NCBI RefSeq assembly: GCF_014356525.2
Contig: NC_052504.1
Coordinates: 63,728,086-63,792,085 of the forward strand
Direction of reading: 5' to 3'
From: Nilaparvata lugens
Taxonomy: Eukaryota; Arthropoda; Insecta; Hemiptera; Delphacidae
Length of the DNA: 64,000 nt
Under the pieces are notes generated by a model. It was not told the origin of the DNA, ran no database searches, and saw only the letters and a program-made list of their open reading frames with translations. Positions 55,401 to 61,400 of this stretch are shown in pieces; the first letter of the stretch is position 1; every line of letters starts with the position of its first letter. Position numbers and translations under genes: made by a program.

Positions 55401-56737
55401 ATTATTTATTATCAATCAGCTGGCGAAATAATCAGAAGAACGTTTTCAATATGAAAACGTTCAATTGCTGATCGACAATGTTGGCAATGTCAATCAGGTT
55501 GACGTATCGACAATGCTAATCTTATGTTGTAAACAACTATAATACTACCAAAAGCTAAATACCTAAAAGACATACATTGTACCTAGTATTCTAGGTACAT
55601 TGAGACATACTGTGCCTAGAATACCTTATTCTAGGTACAATGTACATAGAATATACCTATTATCAATGTACCTAGTATTCTAGGTACATTGAGACATCTG
55701 TCAACTGGTCAGCCACAGTTGAAAGCAGAGAAAGGTCGAGAAAAAATACTATGTTACTTGACTCATTAATTGCATGCAATTAATAATCCACTTGAGAGCT
55801 TTCAAAGACAGCGTAATTCAAAAAGGACCATACCTGTCAAATTTCAAAAAAATCTATTGCCGCGTTCCACCGTAAATGCGAAACAAACATACATACATGA
55901 AAACATACATAAATGAAGGAAAGACATACGTAACATAAACTGTGAAACACATACATAAAAACATAAATAGAAATGCAAAACCGCAAAGCTTGAATCTTAG
56001 AACTCACTCCGCACGGTCAATTAAATAAAATCTATTTATAAGTAAAAAATATTTTTTTCTCATTTGACAACAATGTAGAAAGAAACAAACTGTGGACCTT
56101 ACGTTCAATTCATTTTCATTCTTCTTTTATGTTTTTCTCTGTATTCTCTCACTTTAAATTCCACGTCTCCACACAAAATTATAGAGTCATAGTCAGATGA
56201 AAAATTTGCTTCAAAATGTATGTTGTTTCTCTCTCCCATTACTCAATTGAAATATCTATTTTTGCAGTCTGTGAAGAAAACTGGACGAGTGATAATAGCT
56301 CATGAAGCACCGTTGACTAGTGGATTTGGAGCCGAAATGGCAGCAACAATTCAGGTATTATCTTATGATTTTCAAAACTTATTCAAAAATGAAAATTACA
56401 TTTAATTAGTAAATTTGTTCCTTCATTCTCAATACCTTCAATGTTATTTGATTTTCAGTGTCAGCTAATATAAATTTTATTTTAAACGCTCCAGATCTAT
56501 CTGAAAATATAATCAAATGAGCAATATTACAAATGAATGTTACTATAGAAGAGTTCCTCCCTATATCAGTTTGATTACGGTATTGTGTTTGTCTAGGAGG
56601 AGTGCTTCTTGTACCTGGAGGCGCCTGTACAGAGAGTGACTGGCTTCGACACACCTTTTCCTCATGTATTCGAGCCTTTCTACCTTCCCAATAAATGGCG
56701 GTGTTTTCATGCCATCAAAGACATCATGAAATATTAG
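25336..56737 (+). CDS. BCKDHB: Branched-chain 2-oxoacid dehydrogenase E1 beta subunit, gene locus (8 exons)
   Basis: Exons 25336-25440, 26906-26989, 27921-28123, 28858-29013, 43428-43599, 54276-54421, 56268-56354 and 56597-56737 encode about 365 residues (human about 392). All introns are GT-AG and phases agree from exon 2 on. The product pairs with E1 alpha in the mitochondrial matrix. The E1 heterotetramer uses thiamine diphosphate to decarboxylate the 2-oxoacids of leucine, isoleucine and valine and passes the acyl group to the E2 lipoyl domain. Blocks that fix the identity are [52 protein letters not shown] and [14 protein letters not shown]. Exon 1 contains an apparent one-base frame error. 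Introns 4 (14.4 kb) and 5 (10.7 kb) are swollen by transposons. Confidence 0.93.
25441..26397. other. BCKDHB intron 1, proximal part
   Basis: AT-rich intron sequence. I see no repeat boundary or exon. Confidence 0.4.
26398..26585. mobile_element. Foldback MITE-like repeat in intron 1
   Basis: Inner arms CCTATACAAACATAT (26449-26463) and ATATGTTTATATAGG (26507-26521) are nearly complementary. The outer flanks are both GTGGC-rich and roughly complementary (GTGGCGATGGCACAG against the complement of GCCACACCACTGTCACC). A small hairpin TAGCGTG-AATGG-CACGCTA sits in the loop. GC content is well above the intron. Confidence 0.5.
26906..26989 (+). CDS. BCKDHB: BCKDHB exon 2
   Basis: Acceptor CCATTGCAG, donor GTATGA at 26990. 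Encodes [20 protein letters not shown], the first helix of the mature protein; the MN.FQ..GSALD pattern is typical of E1 beta proteins. Confidence 0.85.
26990..27920. other. BCKDHB intron 2
   Basis: AT-rich intron, no recognised repeat or gene. Confidence 0.4.
27921..28123 (+). CDS. BCKDHB: BCKDHB exon 3
   Basis: Acceptor TTTTTTTTAG, donor GTATTC at 28124. Encodes [19 protein letters not shown], the CEQGI segment whose glutamate contacts the thiamine diphosphate pyrimidine ring in this family, [10 protein letters not shown], and [13 protein letters not shown]. Ends in phase 0. Confidence 0.95.
28124..28857. other. BCKDHB intron 3
   Basis: AT-rich intron, no recognised repeat or gene. Confidence 0.4.
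28858..29013 (+). CDS. BCKDHB: BCKDHB exon 4
   Basis: Acceptor CTATTGCAG, donor GTAAGG at 29014; 52 codons. Encodes [40 protein letters not shown] and HTPGLK. The HSQSPEA block holds the conserved active-site histidine of E1 beta. The intron after it is 14.4 kb. Confidence 0.95.
29279..29418. repeat. Tandem duplication with TAGGCCTA motifs
   Basis: A block beginning CTATAACTATAATGAAAGATTG and ending ATATAGGCCTATA (about 29280-29326) is repeated 65 bases on (about 29345-29391), then followed by a further CATATAGGCCTATATGAAACATTG. Confidence 0.7.
30796..31052. repeat. Minisatellite, unit 42-46 bp
   Basis: Five to six copies of a unit beginning CCTTGGTCGACATTAACA and ending CAGAAATGAAAATG. Some units carry an AGTAAGT insertion. 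Because unit length is sometimes a multiple of three, the minus strand shows a repetitive open frame, which I regard as a by-product. Confidence 0.9.
31074..31470. repeat. Tandem repeat, unit near 147 bp
   Basis: About 2.7 copies of a unit starting AATAGGCGTC.(A/G)TGGCCTT, with AAGCCAAGGGTAGCT and ATTGAATGTCAAGTTAGACATC. The final part mixes in the TTGGTCGACATTAA word of the adjacent minisatellite. Confidence 0.8.
33215..33480 (-). pseudogene. LINE ORF2 C-terminal fragment
   Basis: The minus strand reads [33 protein letters not shown], then TGA at 33312-33314, then [13 protein letters not shown] and [12 protein letters not shown]. This is the C-terminal CCHC-like segment found at the end of R1/LOA/jockey-type LINE proteins. 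The reverse transcriptase part is not preserved. Confidence 0.5.
34376..34557. repeat. Long hairpin, about 80-bp arms, 20-nt loop
   Basis: Left arm 34376-34457 (with GAAAAAACGACTAGCA and TTTACAATAAATGAATT) and right arm 34478-34557 are almost perfectly complementary. It could be a small MITE, and if transcribed from either strand would fold into a long double-stranded RNA. Confidence 0.85.
34855..35393. mobile_element. MITE, GGCCGGTTTCCGAGCTC family, complete copy
   Basis: The ends GGACCGGTTTCCGAGCTC and GAGCTCGGAAACCGGCCC are inverted repeats of 18 bases with one mismatch. TAT flanks both sides (34852-34854 and 35394-35396), a possible 3-bp target duplication. Internally there are many words like AAGTC(C/T)(A/G)GGACTT. 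There is no coding capacity. Confidence 0.75.
35405..35503 (-). CDS. Candidate terminal exon of an unidentified gene
   Basis: On the minus strand a good acceptor (TTCTTCTGTTATTGTAG, 35504 upward) is followed in phase 0 by [19 protein letters not shown] and [13 protein letters not shown], then TAA at 35405-35407. The composition is clearly more protein-like than surrounding intron. A possible donor on the same strand lies at 35837 (GAG|GTGAGC). I do not recognise the protein. It may be a nested host gene, a retroposed fragment or a chance frame. Confidence 0.3.
   Translation of the reverse strand, partial: ATILWMNKSDAAGLLTLSPDALQWLSDLEVPI
35850..36204 (-). pseudogene. LINE 3' end, left half of a remnant split by later insertions
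   Basis: The minus strand encodes [30 protein letters not shown] and a stop at 36100-36102, then a 3' UTR ending near AATAAATTTTATCATTCATC (about 35862-35882). The frame continues backwards at 41782, beyond the MITE and the BEL element, where LAAKIYN precedes it. Confidence 0.45.
36205..36613. mobile_element. MITE, same family, split copy (left part)
   Basis: Begins GGGCTGGTTTCCGAACTCGGG and matches the reverse complement of 34996-35393 throughout. It stops at ...GGATTAGTC near 36612. The missing end reappears at 41699-41781. Confidence 0.8.
36614..36906. other. Non-coding, left flank of the BEL/Pao insertion
   Basis: AT-rich sequence lying within the split MITE, of unknown origin. It ends with the target duplication ATGAT (36902-36906). 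Confidence 0.45.
36907..37453 (-). repeat. BEL/Pao 1 3' LTR (left)
   Basis: 547 bp, TG...CA ends. It contains a short open frame on the + strand that I regard as chance. Confidence 0.92.
37676..37782. repeat. Tandem repeat around GGTGCGGTCAT
   Basis: Three GGTGCGGTCAT words about 42-47 bases apart with similar spacers (AGCGAAGC, AGCAAAGC). Confidence 0.65.
37890..38560 (-). pseudogene. BEL/Pao 1 pol N-terminal part, running into the minisatellite
   Basis: In two frames the minus strand shows [21 protein letters not shown], the standard end of the BEL protease region, then [24 protein letters not shown] and the [10 protein letters not shown] block that precedes the reverse transcriptase. Immediately after, the frame enters the GC-rich minisatellite and ends at 37890. 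No palm motif (YxDD) is present anywhere in the element. Confidence 0.7.
37905..38123. repeat. GC-rich minisatellite, unit 23-24 bp
   Basis: About nine degenerate copies of CGGCAGAGCGGAGCGGCGGGAGG and CGGCAGATCGGAGGCAGCGGGAGG-like units, arranged in longer alternating blocks. It lies exactly where BEL pol stops matching and is by far the most GC-rich stretch of the window. All frames are open through it, giving an Ala/Pro/Arg-rich translation. Confidence 0.9.
38493..39234 (-). pseudogene. BEL/Pao 1 Pro-rich linker and aspartic protease
   Basis: A Pro/Ser-rich linker is followed by an aspartic protease with [17 protein letters not shown] (active-site DSG) and [11 protein letters not shown]. 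One frameshift near 39240 joins it to the zinc-knuckle frame; another near 38510 separates it from DLLIGAD. Confidence 0.7.
39232..40410 (-). pseudogene. BEL/Pao 1 gag with zinc knuckles
   Basis: Starts [20 protein letters not shown] at 40410. Contains the DUF1759-type gag block ([20 protein letters not shown], then [18 protein letters not shown]) and, after an in-frame TGA at 39760-39762, the DUF1758-region lead-in and CCHC-type knuckles ([38 protein letters not shown]). The protein would package the RNA in cytoplasmic particles. Confidence 0.75.
40944..41488 (-). repeat. BEL/Pao 1 5' LTR (right)
   Basis: 545 bp, TG...CA ends. The adjacent internal sequence on the minus strand (CGAAACCTGGTCCACCGC) is where the primer-binding site should be; TGGTCCACC is a candidate, with the tRNA not identified. 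Confidence 0.92.
41699..41781. mobile_element. MITE, same family, split copy (right part)
   Basis: Reads AATTTAGACCCGAG... to GAGCTCGGAAACCGGCCC and matches the reverse complement of 34855-34940. TAT follows at 41782, as on the left of 36205. About 50 bases of the MITE were lost at the break. Confidence 0.75.
41782..42200 (-). pseudogene. LINE ORF2 C-terminal fragment, right half of the split remnant
   Basis: The minus strand encodes [19 protein letters not shown], then in another frame [20 protein letters not shown], then near 41782 FFLAAKIYN. These are the Y(A)..S.LQYG...WG and FRA...LP...LF..K patterns of jockey/CR1-type reverse transcriptase C-termini. Several frame breaks are present. 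Confidence 0.5.
42245..43406. repeat. Unclassified repeat with diverged tandem units near 130-140 bp
   Basis: From about 42700 to 43330 at least three blocks share an order of words: a poorly conserved lead (ACCAAATT / ACTAAATTTGAACA), CTTGA(A/T)AA, GAAAACGC, GATTTTTG(T/G)TGCA, then TTTCAA/TTCCAAC. The segment ends in a TGAG/TGAA microsatellite and ATATATATAGATAA just before exon 5. No coding capacity. Confidence 0.4.
43428..43599 (+). CDS. BCKDHB: BCKDHB exon 5
   Basis: Acceptor AATTACAG, donor GTAGCG at 43600. Encodes [31 protein letters not shown] and [20 protein letters not shown], the linker between the two E1 beta domains. Ends in phase 1, matching exon 6. Confidence 0.93.
43836..43905. 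repeat. Hairpin in intron 5
   Basis: ACTGAATAAAAAAGACTAG (43836-43854) and CTAGTCTTTTTATTCAGT (43888-43905) are complementary apart from one A. The loop is 33 bases. Confidence 0.75.
44085..44511 (-). pseudogene. 3' end of a retroposed element with coding tail, split by BEL/Pao 2
   Basis: On the minus strand a frame runs from the BEL boundary ([19 protein letters not shown], then [20 protein letters not shown]) to a stop at 44286-44288. About 200 bases of AT-rich 3' DNA ending AATAAAGTACTCAATCAATCAATC-like (44085-44108, read on the minus strand) follow, typical of a LINE tail. Across the BEL element the frame continues at 51287-51360 ([12 protein letters not shown]). I do not recognise the protein. 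Confidence 0.35.
44512..45144 (+). repeat. BEL/Pao 2 5' LTR
   Basis: 633 bp, TG...CA. Contains AATAAA near 44939 (CCTAATAAAGG) as a likely poly(A) signal. Confidence 0.93.
45708..46836 (+). pseudogene. BEL/Pao 2 gag and aspartic protease
   Basis: The ATG at 45708 opens [18 protein letters not shown], the DUF1759 block, so the gag lacks the roughly 100-150-residue N-terminal region usual before it. Next come [14 protein letters not shown] and, after a frameshift near 46160, [14 protein letters not shown]. Zinc knuckles follow ([32 protein letters not shown]), then TGA at 46510-46512, then the protease ([11 protein letters not shown], active-site DTG). A second TGA at 46834-46836 follows [11 protein letters not shown]. 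Confidence 0.8.
46837..48095 (+). pseudogene. BEL/Pao 2 reverse transcriptase region
   Basis: The frame covers the end of the protease ([13 protein letters not shown]), the pre-RT block ([12 protein letters not shown]), then the palm: [13 protein letters not shown] (first aspartate), [10 protein letters not shown] and FMDDLVTSV (FxDD catalytic box). Frame shifts by one base at about 48090-48096, after TSNSPSMLE. Confidence 0.85.
48096..50516 (+). CDS. BEL/Pao 2 RNase H, integrase and C-terminal domain
   Basis: A single frame to the TGA at 50514-50516. RNase H begins at [15 protein letters not shown] with a second aspartate in [12 protein letters not shown]. The integrase zinc-binding segment is [14 protein letters not shown]...CNHCF. 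The core has [20 protein letters not shown] and [11 protein letters not shown], giving the D, D, E residues. The end ([32 protein letters not shown]) is the BEL C-terminal DUF5641-type domain. As part of pol it would be made as a polyprotein; upstream breaks mean it is not expressed that way here. Confidence 0.85.
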   Translation: MSEEEKSFSYKDFEADNSLAILGLNWQPSTDLFQFSVKSGEVVATKHSILSVMARIYDPLGLLSPFTLFLKCLVQKLLKLGVDWDEKPPESICTLWENCQKELSLLLKFAVPRHIGLFQDSHFSLIGFCDASLSGYGAVIYVKSQKESEEPRVVLLCSKSKVAPSKVVSIPHLELCAALLLAELMNSVVTIISERCHVSRIVALSDSTVTLCWINAPSAKWQNFVGNRVTKIQDSCIQEWMHVAGIENPADCLSRGLSPVELVNFPLWLSGSSWIAEDECNWPVRTEMEEIVDPPEAKKPSVLTVTKSPDCNSNAIYSLIGRCSDYGRLLRIVILVLKFLQILPQSEESDFDVAERYLCKVVQKIHFSSEFVQLEKGEDCSMRLRRLSPFIDRGVIRVCGRLSHAGLEFETCHQMILPKSDAFVSMLIDYHHKKNCHAGPSLLLSLIRQKFWILSARSIICICVFKCNHCFRVRPSNNAIIPKMGDLPACRVSKCKPFENCGVDYAGPLRITMMRRRNPCALKAYICLFVCMATKALHIELVSDLSTPMFLAAFRRFLSRRGPCRVMYSDCGTNFVGAKEQLRKISQLLNSSEFQTTLTSQLAEHKIDWKFIPPGSPHFGGLWEANVKSVKLHLFRVIGNQLLTYEELNTVLVQIEGVLNFRPLCVLSEDPCEPLALTPAHFLTLTPLKSFPMRDVDSVPVNHLTRYELISQLIQSFWNRWRREYLHELQSRKKWLKSPTSISVGTVVVVDQPNTPPLQWPLGVIEQVFLGSDGEVRVASVHLKTGIYKRPVTKLIHSQLNSCCAC
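50650..51281 (+). repeat. BEL/Pao 2 3' LTR
   Basis: 632 bp, TG...CA. It differs from the 5' LTR by roughly fifteen substitutions, most of them CG against TG or CA, and a few single-base indels. Confidence 0.93.
51367..54128. mobile_element. Possible older hAT-like element with CAGGGGCG-type ends
   Basis: CATGGGCGCCCATATGAA at 51367 and TTATATGCGCCCCTG at 54114-54128 are roughly complementary. The sequence between has no transposase frame and holds the younger element at 51594-52695. No matching 8-bp flank was found, so this is tentative. Confidence 0.25.
51594..52695. mobile_element. Non-autonomous hAT element with intact 8-bp target duplication
   Basis: The ends CAGTGGCGGCTTGTC and (complement) CAGTAGCGGCTCGGC are terminal inverted repeats. 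ATTCTAGG occurs immediately outside both (51586-51593, 52696-52703). The interior (1.1 kb) has no hAT transposase. Confidence 0.85.
52704..54275. other. BCKDHB intron 5, distal part
   Basis: Mostly AT-rich. A less AT-rich block near 53270-53500 has a weak relative at about 57500-57640 (shared GGA(A/G)CCCAACT.AAA). A poly-G run lies at 53851. No gene. Confidence 0.35.
54276..54421 (+). CDS. BCKDHB: BCKDHB exon 6
   Basis: Acceptor AAATTTGCAG, donor GTGAGT at 54422. Encodes [34 protein letters not shown], the start of the transketolase C-terminal domain. Confidence 0.93.
54422..55170. other. BCKDHB intron 6, first part
   Basis: AT-rich. A short inverted motif around GAGCATGCTCATATTG/AATCATGCTCATCATGC lies at 54850-54905. 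Nothing else recognised. Confidence 0.35.
55174..56027. mobile_element. Short relative of the long-TIR element
   Basis: The left end GAGCAAAGTGAGGTCTAAG...TCAAGTCGACGGTTTG and right end (complement of GCTTGAATCTTAGAACTCACTCCG) match the termini at 29940 and 33160. CGCATTTACAGCGAAACGCGG and CAATCAGCTG are also shared. The middle is different and only about 350 bases long. A deletion derivative in BCKDHB intron 6. Confidence 0.7.
55578..55688. repeat. Cluster of TGTACCTAG palindromes
   Basis: TGTACCTAG-TATT-CTAGGTACA occurs at 55578-55599 and again at 55667-55688, each followed by TTGAGACAT. Related half sites lie between (CTAGGTACAATGTAC). Confidence 0.85.
56268..56354 (+). CDS. BCKDHB: BCKDHB exon 7
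   Basis: Acceptor TTTTTGCAG, donor GTATTA at 56355; 29 codons. Encodes [20 protein letters not shown] and GAEMAATIQ, where HEAP is strongly conserved. Confidence 0.95.
56597..56737 (+). CDS. BCKDHB: BCKDHB exon 8 (terminal)
   Basis: Acceptor TTTGTCTAG, stop TAG at 56735-56737. Encodes [20 protein letters not shown] and [20 protein letters not shown], the conserved C-terminus. AATAAA at 56750 is very close to the stop; a second, AATAAATAAATAG at 57092, is a more usual 3' end. Confidence 0.95.
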   Translation, partial: EECFLYLEAPVQRVTGFDTPFPHVFEPFYLPNKWRCFHAIKDIMKY

Positions 56738-58790
56738 TGGTAGCTACAAAATAAATTCAAAATTTGGATTTGAGTGGTCTAATTTAATAGATGAAATTTT
56801 ATTATTTCTATATGTTAAAAATACTTGTTGATTAATAACTAATTATTTATCACTCTAGACTTTTACGATCATTTTTGTATTTCTTATTGAAGTTTTCAAA
56901 TTTGAAATGTGAATGTTAAATATACATATATGCGAATTGTATATGTAATATTCTAATTTATAACAAGATTGATAGTAAACATCGTTGTTGAACCTTCAAA
57001 TTCATTTTGATTTGGCAGTATTTAAGTAGGAGGAGTATTGTACTCTACTCAACGTTTTTTCTTTCTCAACTGTGAGTAGCCTACATGATTCAATAAATAA
57101 ATAGTCTATAAATTTTGGATTTTCGAAAGTTGTACATAAATGACTAAAGTTGGCTCATTGGGCAGTTGAGTCTTGGACTTACATTTGCAAGGCATTCAAA
57201 AAAAAATTAACTATGGTTCACAAGATCTAATGATGTACTTAATAAAACTCCATTATAAATGGAAACTTGAAAATTTTATTAATGAGGAAAAAATCCTAAT
57301 TTCAAACACTCTATACTTCCGTTGAACGAGTAACCGCTGAAGACTAGTTTTCCTAATCATAAGCTACCAACTATCAGCTTCAAATTGATTTGTAGCCTGA
57401 AGAAAATGTCAATTTCCTGAAATCAAGGGATGATATATTGTATTTTGGAGACATAAATTTGCAATTTGAAGATGAAAAATATTTTAACATTCCCCCAGTA
57501 TTTTGGAGCCCAACTGAAAATATGGACCTATTCAAGTATTCATCTTTCATCATCATATTATCATCATCCTACCCACTATCCACTCACAAGCCCAGCTAGG
57601 ATTCGTGAGCTCTCACTCTCAAAAAAATATACTTGGTGCATTTAGTGATTTCTAAAATATTTGGAAAATGAGATTGATTCATTGATTGATATTAAATTTT
57701 CCATTATATTCCAATACATAATTGTGATGATATTATAGTAGGCGTTTCTTGTAAGAATATTTGATAATACTCCCTATCAAGATCTGGTATTCTAGTATCG
57801 TATTCAATTACCTTTATCTCTAACAGTTTCTCAAATCTTTACCAGATATCATCTGCAATACAAAATTAGTCAGCATTCCATTTCACAATTTATTCAACTC
57901 TTCATAAGACTCTCGAGTTTACATACCATGATATCCACATAGAGATTAAGTCTATAATATTACGTTGATATCAGACTACTCTGACACAATTTTAAAAGGA
58001 AGCAAAGTGAAATTGATTGACAAATTTCATTTTTGACATTACCATCAATCTTATGTCATGAGCATTAAGTGTTCCTTTTCTTGTGTGGCGTGAGTGACCT
58101 ACTTAAGGTAACTGACTGAACTACCTATTGATATGTAGGGCAAGTATTTCAAAATGTTCTCTTTACAAGTTAGGACATGATCAGTTATTTCCAATAAATA
58201 GTTCTATTTTTTCCTCCCATCGCTTTCTATAATAATATGAATGATTTAAAAGTAAAGTTTATTGATACCGTATATGGATTTTTCTCTAGTTTAAAATAAA
58301 CTCTTGAATAGCAGGCAGAATTCTTTATTCATTTTTGAAAATGACACTGATGTAAATAACACTGGTACCGTAGATAAAATAATAAGGAAAACATAATTTT
58401 ATGGAATGAATAAATATTGAATATAAATCGTTCAAGAATCCACGAACCAGGAATTGAAATGTATTTTAGAGGAATTAAACTCAGAGGGGTTCAACTCAAA
58501 ATGTCTTACAAAAATTGCACTTTTTAGTCCAAATTAAGTTTTAATGCCAACTTATCCTTCCTTCAAGAGTTAACTTATTACTAGCAGATGACATTTTTAT
58601 GGAACACATAACCAAAAAATTGATTTTTTCAATCGTCAAATTTGTTCATCATTATAAACCTTTTGATTGATTTCCAATTTTATTGCTAGGCGAATTTGGA
58701 ATTTACCATTTTTGTGATTCACAGTCATGCTTCGAGACTATATTTTTAACGTTTTTAATGGGCTATCTAATTATATCGCCTTATTGGTGG
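56738..58790. other. BCKDHB 3' UTR and downstream spacer
   Basis: The 3' UTR probably ends soon after AATAAATAAATAG at 57092. The rest is AT-rich with no gene recognised. Confidence 0.4.
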
Positions 58791-58796
58791 TAATTG

Positions 58797-60095
58797 TGTT
58801 TCGAAAAGGTGGAAGATTGGGTAGAAATGAGAAGTGGTATTATGGAGAAGACAAATTAGAAGTTATAAACGAATATAAGTACCTTGGAATAGCATTTACC
58901 TCTGCCCTGTCTATGCGTTCGCATTTCAAAAATAAGGTGACTGCAGCCAAATATGGTAAACAGTGTTTGGCGACAGCTTATTTTAAATGACAAGGTACCA
59001 ATTTCATCGAAGTGGCATGTCTGTAATGCGGCAAGTAGAGCTGTTGTCACATATGCCGCGGAGATGTGGGGGTATATTGAATCGGAGGAACTTGAACGTT
59101 TTGGACGGTTTTCCATAAAAAGATTGCTCTCCCTGCCAAGGAATACTCCTGACTATGTGTTATACTTGAAATCAGGGGTGGATAAAATGTGGTTGACTAC
59201 CTTATGCCAGCATTTTAATTATATATTGAAAACTTTGGCTATGCCATCCAAACGATTCCCACGAATTATTTCGGAAATTTTTATTAGAGAGAAATGTGGC
59301 TGGTATGCATTGGCTAGAGTTGTGTCGGGAGTATGAGGTAGATTGGCCGGATTAATTGGAACAAAGAGATAGGTGGGTTGAGATAGGTCAGCTCCTGATT
59401 GATAAGATACGGGAAAGATTTAGGAGCAAATGGATAGGCAGAGCTGACTTGGCTCACTTCCACTCACTGTACGCAGCTTTAAATAAAGATGAGACTTTAA
59501 TCAGAGATTACATCAATGGATATTGGAAAGGACAGAGGTAATAGAGTATTTAAATGGTAAAAGTTGGAGGAATCTAGTGGGATATGTGAAATCTGCATTA
59601 AAGTACAGAGGGGAAATAATAAATGAGTTCAATTACTGATTTATACCAGAAAAATAAGTTGTAGAATTGCGAATATCAATTCAGAATAGGAAATTATATT
59701 TTAGGAAATTAGGAAAAATATTTTAGAAATATAGGAAATTATATTAGGTATTATTTTGTTTTCATGCTTTCGATAATATTATAATGCAAGCCTTGCCACA
59801 TTGTTTGTTTGTATTGTTCCTCTATTAATTAATTAATTGTTTAGGTTGTTCAGGATATTATAATTTATTGCTCGTTTTCTATTGGTCACCAAAAGTTTAC
59901 AGTGGTTATTGCTTTCTTTTCTCTCTCAACTTTGGCTGACGGCAGAAAATGCCAAGCTAAATGAACTTAGAACACTTATTGATATCATCAAGAGATACTT
60001 TTATTTATTGTTTTGTCTACCACGTATTATATACATTTAATATCAAAACTGCTATAATATTGTCATGTCAATAAAGTTCTTTTCTTTCTTTCTTA
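58797..60095 (+). mobile_element. 5'-truncated LINE with (TTTC)n tail
   Basis: The fragment encodes the end of a reverse transcriptase in three frames: FRKGGRLGRNEKWYYGEDKL and EYKYLGIAFTSALSMRSHF; then AASRAVVTYAAEMWGYI and FSIKRLLSLPRNTPDYVLYL; then RFRSKWIGRADLAHFHSLYA. This is the C-terminal region of R1/I/jockey-like LINEs (the YLG and (V/T)YAAE.WG motifs). It ends in ATAAAGTTCTTTTCTTTCTTTC at about 60069-60090. Frameshifts near 58955 and 59320 make it non-functional. Confidence 0.65.
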
Positions 60096-60960
60096 TATCG
60101 CCTTATTTTTGAATTGCATATTCCATACCTAACATGCTTTAGTTAGTGACCTCATCTGAGGTCAATTGAGTCAATGGCCTGTTTGGATAAAATATTTCGC
60201 TCGAATGCCATAACAGCCTACTTTTCTCTAATAGCTTCTAATCGATTGTTTTTCAAGATTTAGAAATGTTCCAGAGTCATTATCTGTCTTATCAGAATAA
60301 ATTCAGAGAAAATTATTTTTACAGAGCCTATTTTTTGCACAGAACTAGTTTCTTTGGCCACAAACAACACAGTAATTAAACAGGTCACTAATTGAATCTC
60401 TATAATTTCAATCACTCACAGAATGTTAGCAGTATTGTTATATATTGTATGAATATGAATATTCTCATTGACAGTTCAATTAATTAGATTGGAAATTATT
60501 GAACAATTACTGATTTCGATTCATTTTAGAGAAAAGTAATTTTGGTATATCCCTCCACTTATCAAGCTTTTTTGTTATTATTTGAGCCACATTTATATTA
60601 TATTACAATAAACTAAAATTACTGTACTTACAAAAACTGCAATATTTTGTATATTTAAATTCGATGCCCAATTTTATATTGTGTTGACTATTTTATTATA
60701 TTTAATCTGATGATTCCAAATTGATTCAAAAAATACTTACACATTTTTTATTTCTATCAAAATTCTGGCATTTCTAGGACAGTTCAACTTGAGACTGAAA
60801 TTTCAATAACTGCATTAATGCAATGATTTTTGTTCTGCAATATAGTGAAGTGGATATGTTATAATCTATTGCCATTTAGAAAATCCATAATTTACGGTTC
60901 GTTAATAAATAAGCATAAATTTAATCAATCACTAACATATATCAAATAATCAGTTCATTA
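60096..60960. other. AT-rich spacer, nothing recognised
   Basis: No gene, repeat boundary or notable structure seen. Confidence 0.4.
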
Positions 60961-60979
60961 AAATCTCCCTTTCGGTGAT

Positions 60980-61400
60980 AGTGCCTTTATTAAACTATCA
61001 TTTTATTTAGCGCCGATAATCGTGGATCGTCGGTGACCGAATCGAAATCACCATCCGTATTGTTGCCTTATAGAGTTGCCGTTGCCATGGTAACGCAGAA
61101 TTCCCTTTTGGTGACTTGCAGGCCATTATTTATGGGGCGAATGATGTCATCATCATGTCGCGCTCATAACAGTTTCGTATGCAGAGTCGTGGGCTTAACA
61201 ATAGCGTGTATCGGGTCGTGATATGATTTCGTGTTTGAATCGGCGCAGCAAATCCTTCACAACAAATTTAGGTTAAAACCGATCCATGAAAGAGCAGAGC
61301 ATCCGACGACTAGGCCTATGTGGCAACGTGCGATAATGTGACAACCGCGCGGAACACATGCATCTTCTGCATGCATAAGCAACAATTATGCCAGCCTAAT
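60980..61400. promoter_or_regulatory. Locally GC-richer, CpG-containing segment, candidate regulatory region
   Basis: Against a strongly AT-rich background this segment is close to balanced in base composition and has many CpG (CGATAATCGTGGATCGTCGG; ACCGCGCGGAACAC). It contains a perfect X-box at 61081-61094 and a TGCATGC-rich part near 61364-61375. No long open frame with protein character is visible, which favours a promoter, enhancer or untranslated exon. Confidence 0.35.
61081..61094. promoter_or_regulatory. RFX X-box, GTTGCCATGGTAAC
   Basis: A perfect palindrome fitting the RFX consensus GTNRCC-N(0-3)-RGYAAC with a 2-base spacer. In animals such sites lie upstream of ciliary genes. No such gene is visible nearby within the window. 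Confidence 0.55.

Noticed and set aside
61033..61221. Short + strand frame over the X-box island
   Set aside because: It does not begin at ATG and the composition effect explains its openness; the island is better seen as regulatory.
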